A stretch of 64,000 nt of DNA from NCBI GenBank assembly GCA_910589415.1, contig OU342632.1, positions 46,427,341-46,491,340 of the forward strand. Direction: 5' to 3'. Source of the stretch: Malachius bipustulatus. Its lineage: Eukaryota; Arthropoda; Insecta; Coleoptera; Melyridae. Position numbers and translations under genes: made by a program. The notes beneath the pieces are model-generated. The model saw only the letters and a list, made by a program, of their open reading frames with translations. It ran no database searches and was not told the DNA's origin. Below are positions 59,713 through 64,000 of this stretch, piece after piece. Within the stretch, counting starts at the first letter, position 1. The number at the start of each line of letters is the position of its first letter.

Positions 59713-61140
59713 TAAATATAACCTTTGCCTAAGATATTCTTGAATAGTGAACAATATGGAAAGATAAACAACGAACAGGAGAAATATTAGAGGATGTCGC
59801 CCTTACACGAATAAACAGTTAATACTCTGTAGAATCGATGTAGATTGTAAATGAAGTAAATTCCGAAAAAAAATGGCCTTAAATATAACTGTTATAAAAC
59901 TGATGGCCAACACCTATATCCGATATTAAAGATGATATCATTATTCTCTGTCCACTTGCGACTTCTGTCGATGTAAAATGAGTCAATAAACCTGACCTTA
60001 CCATCTTCCAAATAATTAGTTCTCATTAAAATGTCTTTTATTCTTCTGTTAAATTCAGACTAACCAATTTGTTGGCTTAACCGTCATGGAATTGTATTTA
60101 CGTATAAACCACTTTTCCAGGTTGTTTGTAAAGCCAAACTTTCCATTAAAAATCGTTTGTGTTTTCAAATGAAATTGTTCGAATTTTAGATGAAATTTTC
60201 CTTCAATGTAAATTATCTGGGAAAAAAACTTCTAAAAGATCTGCTCAAACGTAAAATAATTTATTATTGAATATTGTCTCTGAGTTGCCTCACAAATATG
60301 AATTTAAATCACCTCCTTCATCTGCGTTTTTACTATATCAAACCGAAGGGTAAGAAAACATCCAAGATAAATTTAAACTCCCTCATTTTACTGGATTGCC
60401 GAATAACTGACATCGTGAAACGAAAAAAACCCACGGAATATTATTCCTCGACGTCCTAAAAGAGTCCCCAATGAAATGATTTTGCAGTTTAATTAGCAAC
60501 CGAAGACAAATTCAGGGAGTGATGTTATAAATATTCCACCATCTTCTTGACAGGCCCCCGGAATGGGACTTTAATTAATTTAACGTCAAGAAGTTACCAA
60601 TAAGAGAATTTTTGTGTTTTCGCAAGAGCTTCGCCTGAATGTATAATTGCTTTGTTCAAGCCAGATATCTTTTACAAAGTGAATTCAATAATATTTTACT
60701 TTACGTAATATTCATAGTAGTGTGAGAATTATTTGAAAATGAATCTCTTCTGCGGGACATAATTTAGATATTTGCAATTTAGTATAGTAATGATAAATCG
60801 AGTAATTTGGATCAAAAAGTTGGTATAATAATTATATTTTGAAAAACTATGGAAGTAAATAAAAGGTTTCCGAAACCGAATCCGTTTTGGAGTAGGCCCT
60901 AACACAAAAATTTGTTCTTTAAAAAAAGTTTGTCTCGGGCTGTTAAAGTTTAGAAAAAATAATCGTTTTTTTATTTATTTATCTCAAAGATCATTTCGCC
61001 GATATTCATGAAATTTTGCACGGGTTTTCTGTAGTAATAAAGAGAAACTTTAACCCTCACGTAGATTAAAATTAATAACAAAAGGTAAACGAAAAATTGA
61101 AAATCAATATGCCATTAATTGATATGCTGTGAGTCAGGGG
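59713..61140. other. Non-coding stretch
   Basis: No gene or repeat recognised. Confidence 0.4.
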
Positions 61141-61358
61141 TGGTAAATGTAGACAGGTGTTTCGTCCTAATTGGGATTCTTCAGTAAAATGCATCTTACT
61201 AACACACAGCACAACCTCGATCACCTATACTTAGTGAGAAAGATTGATGAAGTGGTAAACTGAAATCATAATTGATTACGGTCTATATTTCCGTGACTCA
61301 TAATATGGGCATTTACTCCGAACTTTTCGTTTACTGCTGCAGTAGGAAATAAATTATG
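61141..61358 (-). repeat. Dispersed repeat with stem-loop/GAAAC motifs, copy D
   Basis: On the minus strand 61184-61157 reads CTGAAGAATCCCAATTAGGA followed by CGAAACACC, a short stem-loop before GAAAC. 61287-61358 (TTTCCGTGACTCATAATATG, then GAACTTTTCGTTTACTGCTG) is a diverged relative of 58504-58572. Together they look like decayed parts of one repeat family. Confidence 0.55.
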
Positions 61359-63134
61359 ATTTCTTCACAATTCTTATTGTTTGAAGAATTAATAAATTCA
61401 TTAATTGAGAGAATCATTTGTCAATTTTGAGGACTGAACAAATATTTCTTGCTCATCGTTAAATTGTTTTTCTTTTGTCCATATACAAAAATACCTGTTG
61501 GGATATTTTATAAGGAATGGAAAATGACAATTATTATTGTAATTTTTTGAGATTTTCAGAAGATCCAAGATTTATTTAATGATGTGATTCGGGATGACTC
61601 ACGACATAGCAATATTCCCGGCTAAGGTCTACTTCCCAAGATCCCTTTAATAATATTTATTATAAATCTCAACTGGGCTAGAAGCTGATATAAATCCAAC
61701 TTTCACCTTCGTACCTTCAGTTTCCGTATAAACTCGTCTGAAAAACTGAGTGGCCGTGGATAAAAGTCAAGTCGCATCAACGTCCTTTGCCGATATTTCA
61801 GGTTCAGGCATTATCATCTACCCGAGCAAGGGGCGGAATATGACGCAATTTGGATATAGGAAAGTTTACGCACATGACAAATTGCGGCAGATACGGTGTG
61901 ACAGGAACAATTTGCGGAATAACCCCATATGGGGTGAATACATGAATGATAGACTCGGCCTAAGGATTAGGCCTAAGCCGAGGTGCTCCGTATGGGTCTT
62001 CTTTGTGAGTTTTATCAATGTTGTGCGAATATCTATCATAGGAAGAGTAGGCGACATCGCCCGCCCTGAACTTTCTATTTAAGTGACCTTTTGGGAATAT
62101 TATTAGAGGAAAATGTCAACGGTGACGACATTTATTAATGTCTGCTGTGGAAAAGTCAAGTGGTGTGAATAAGTCAAAAGGGTTTGTTATTTTATCTACG
62201 TAACGTAACGAAAATTTTATAAATGATGAGTCATCATTTATATATCTGTAAGATTAGAACAATCAATCATATCGCACCCGCTTTTTCTTTTCCTTTGAAT
62301 GACGACAGGAGTAAAAAACACTTTCATCCGTTCACTTAGTACTTTCAGGAAGAAAGCTTTATATGCTTGCGATAAAGGTTTCCCGAATCTGTACCTACCT
62401 ATATAAAGATAGGAATTTTTTTTTACTTTATTAGACATGAGAATATTATTTATTATTAATTAATAATTCATATAATCATTATTATTATTCTACTGGAAAT
62501 GGAAACCTCTCTTAGCCGAAAAGTGGGCACTTAGGCTGGAACGAGTCGACCTTATTAATAAAAGATACCAACCAGATTAAATGAGTTGAAGTTTCTTTAT
62601 GGAAAGTTGCCACTCTGACGGAAATAGAACCTTCATCTCCTAGAGCACAGTCGCTTAACCCTTTCATCAATAAGTATGCGATTTATATTTTAATTAACGA
62701 CGGAGAGTTATAACTTTAATAAGTATGCGGGATAGGACGTCTTGAACTGATGCAAGGTGAAAATTGATATCTGGAGTATTTCTGCGATTTTATATCAATT
62801 ATTTCTATCAATTGTCTCGGAAAAAATTCAATCTGATTTCAAAAGAATATTTTGGTCATATAAAATATACGTGCAACAGTGAAGTTTGAGACAATAATAT
62901 ATTAATAATACAAAAACGTAATGTTAAAAAAGTATGGCTTATAAGAAATATCGTTTTATGAGCGACACGATTAACCATGTAAAGCTCGGTTAATTTACAT
63001 TAAGGTTAGTTAGCGAATGCTCAGGTAAGTGTGTTACATCAACAATTTCATCATTAGGAGTCGCGCTTGAGGGAATTTCTCATTCCCTGGATTTTCCGGA
63101 TCGTCGTGAAATAATAATTTAATCTCAGCTCTCA
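61359..63134. other. Non-coding stretch, structured GC-richer block 61740-62090
   Basis: The block includes the 12-bp palindrome CCCCATATGGGG (61923-61934) and an inverted repeat CTCGGC...GCCGAG (61954-61982) around GGATTAGG, a K50-homeodomain-like site. A frame at 61750-62082 has no recognisable domain. Possibly a regulatory element. Confidence 0.4.
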
Positions 63135-63575
63135 TTTGCACGTCGATTAAATGCAATTCCTGAATCCTGATATAAGTCGTGTAATAGGGATTCCTGATGA
63201 GAGGCAATTTCATTAAAATATTCCAACATTGGTGTTATTTACAGTTCACGTCCTGCAGCACGGATAAGGGACAATGTTCTCTGATGAGAACTAATTCCCA
63301 AGACACTTTTTTTTCTAAAAACGCCCCTCGAAAAACATCATACGTTCGGTTGCAAGTTAGACCGGCGTTCATTTTTATATGCGCTTAATAAAAATCCTGA
63401 AATTTGCACGACGATTAAATGCAATTCCTGAATCCTGATGTAAGTCGCGTAAAAAGGATTTAAGTACGATGAAAACATGCGATTTCATCAAAATACCTCT
63501 CACTTTCATTATTTTAATTGCAGCTCACATTGATATCATGGATAAGTGCCTATTATCTAGTGAGATTCATTAATC
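63135..63575. repeat. Two diverged copies of a non-coding module
   Basis: 63135-63300 and 63403-63575 align in direct orientation at an offset of about 268 bp. The first 58 bases (TTTGCACGTCGATTAAATGC, AATTCCTGAATCCTGAT, AAGTCG) are nearly identical; the rest is clearly related but diverged (TTTCATTAAAATA/TTTCATCAAAATA, GGATAAG). No coding frame is shared. Confidence 0.8.
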
Positions 63576-64000
63576 AGCTGAACTTCGTAGATTTTTTCCT
63601 TATAAAACTACAAAAAGGTACTGCAGTGGTTTCAAAATAAACGATTAGGTCCAGTTTTTATAAAAATCGCCTGTCAATATTGGATTCCATAATAAATTTT
63701 GCGTCAGAGACTGTAAAAAGGTTATTTGGTGAGATTTGGAAGCTGCCTCTGTTGCTATACAGTTACATTTATTAAGTATGTTCAGCATTTTCCAAGAAAA
63801 TCGGGAAAAAGTTTTCATGTGACGTCATTTTCATTATTTACGTCATTTTTAGTTGTTAAAATCAAAGCAATAGTAAAAGTACCGTCACAAATTGAAAACT
63901 TTTTTCCGATTTTTTAAAATTACTTAACATACTTAAATTGTAATTATAACTACTGATAGAAGCAGGTTTCCAATCTGAACAAACGAATTTTCATTCATTT
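63576..64000. other. AT-rich non-coding end of window
   Basis: Nothing recognised. Confidence 0.35.

Overview
The window looks like non-coding, repeat-rich DNA of an insect nuclear genome. The evidence is AT-rich sequence with TAGGTA/TACCTA strings, several mariner-type elements ending in TA-CAGGGTG, APE-type LINEs of the jockey/CR1 kind, a PIF/Harbinger transposon with an MADF gene, and spliceosomal introns. The order cannot be fixed from sequence alone. No complete host protein-coding gene is visible; all long ORFs belong to mobile elements.

Layout. 1-8.2 kb: a 0.93-kb fold-back element (2409-3335), an inverted-repeat region (4176-4725) and a 5'-truncated LINE with a long open RT frame on the minus strand (5659-8171). 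8.2-25 kb: a young MITE with about 130-bp inverted ends (10945-11582), a second LINE broken by one stop and one frameshift (14731-17602), a fossil mariner (17930-18640), a TATA-type promoter candidate (about 21514) and a fold-back element with a 14-bp target duplication (23389-24024). 25.0-29.6 kb: the centrepiece, a PIF/Harbinger cluster. A two-gene element (25628-28988) has an apparently intact DDE transposase (minus) and an MADF protein (plus), each with one intron; the exons alternate along the DNA, so each gene's second exon lies inside the other's intron. Internally deleted copies flank it on both sides. 29.6-33 kb: a GC-rich TATA promoter and 5' exon ending in a strong splice donor at 31043/31044, the best sign of a host gene; much of the rest could be its first intron. 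33-48.4 kb: a 1.7-kb mariner-derived palindrome, an exact 337-bp tandem duplication (37921-38594), two short MITEs and another dead mariner. 48.4-64 kb: a PIF-type MITE with TTA target duplication, two more LINE remnants, a dispersed repeat with hammerhead-like stem-loops, several GC-richer blocks that may be regulatory, and a diverged duplicated non-coding module near the right edge.

The only genes that appear able to work together are the Harbinger pair: in this superfamily the transposase cuts and joins, while the Myb/MADF-type partner binds DNA and helps the transposase act. All other coding traces are dead or 5'-truncated.
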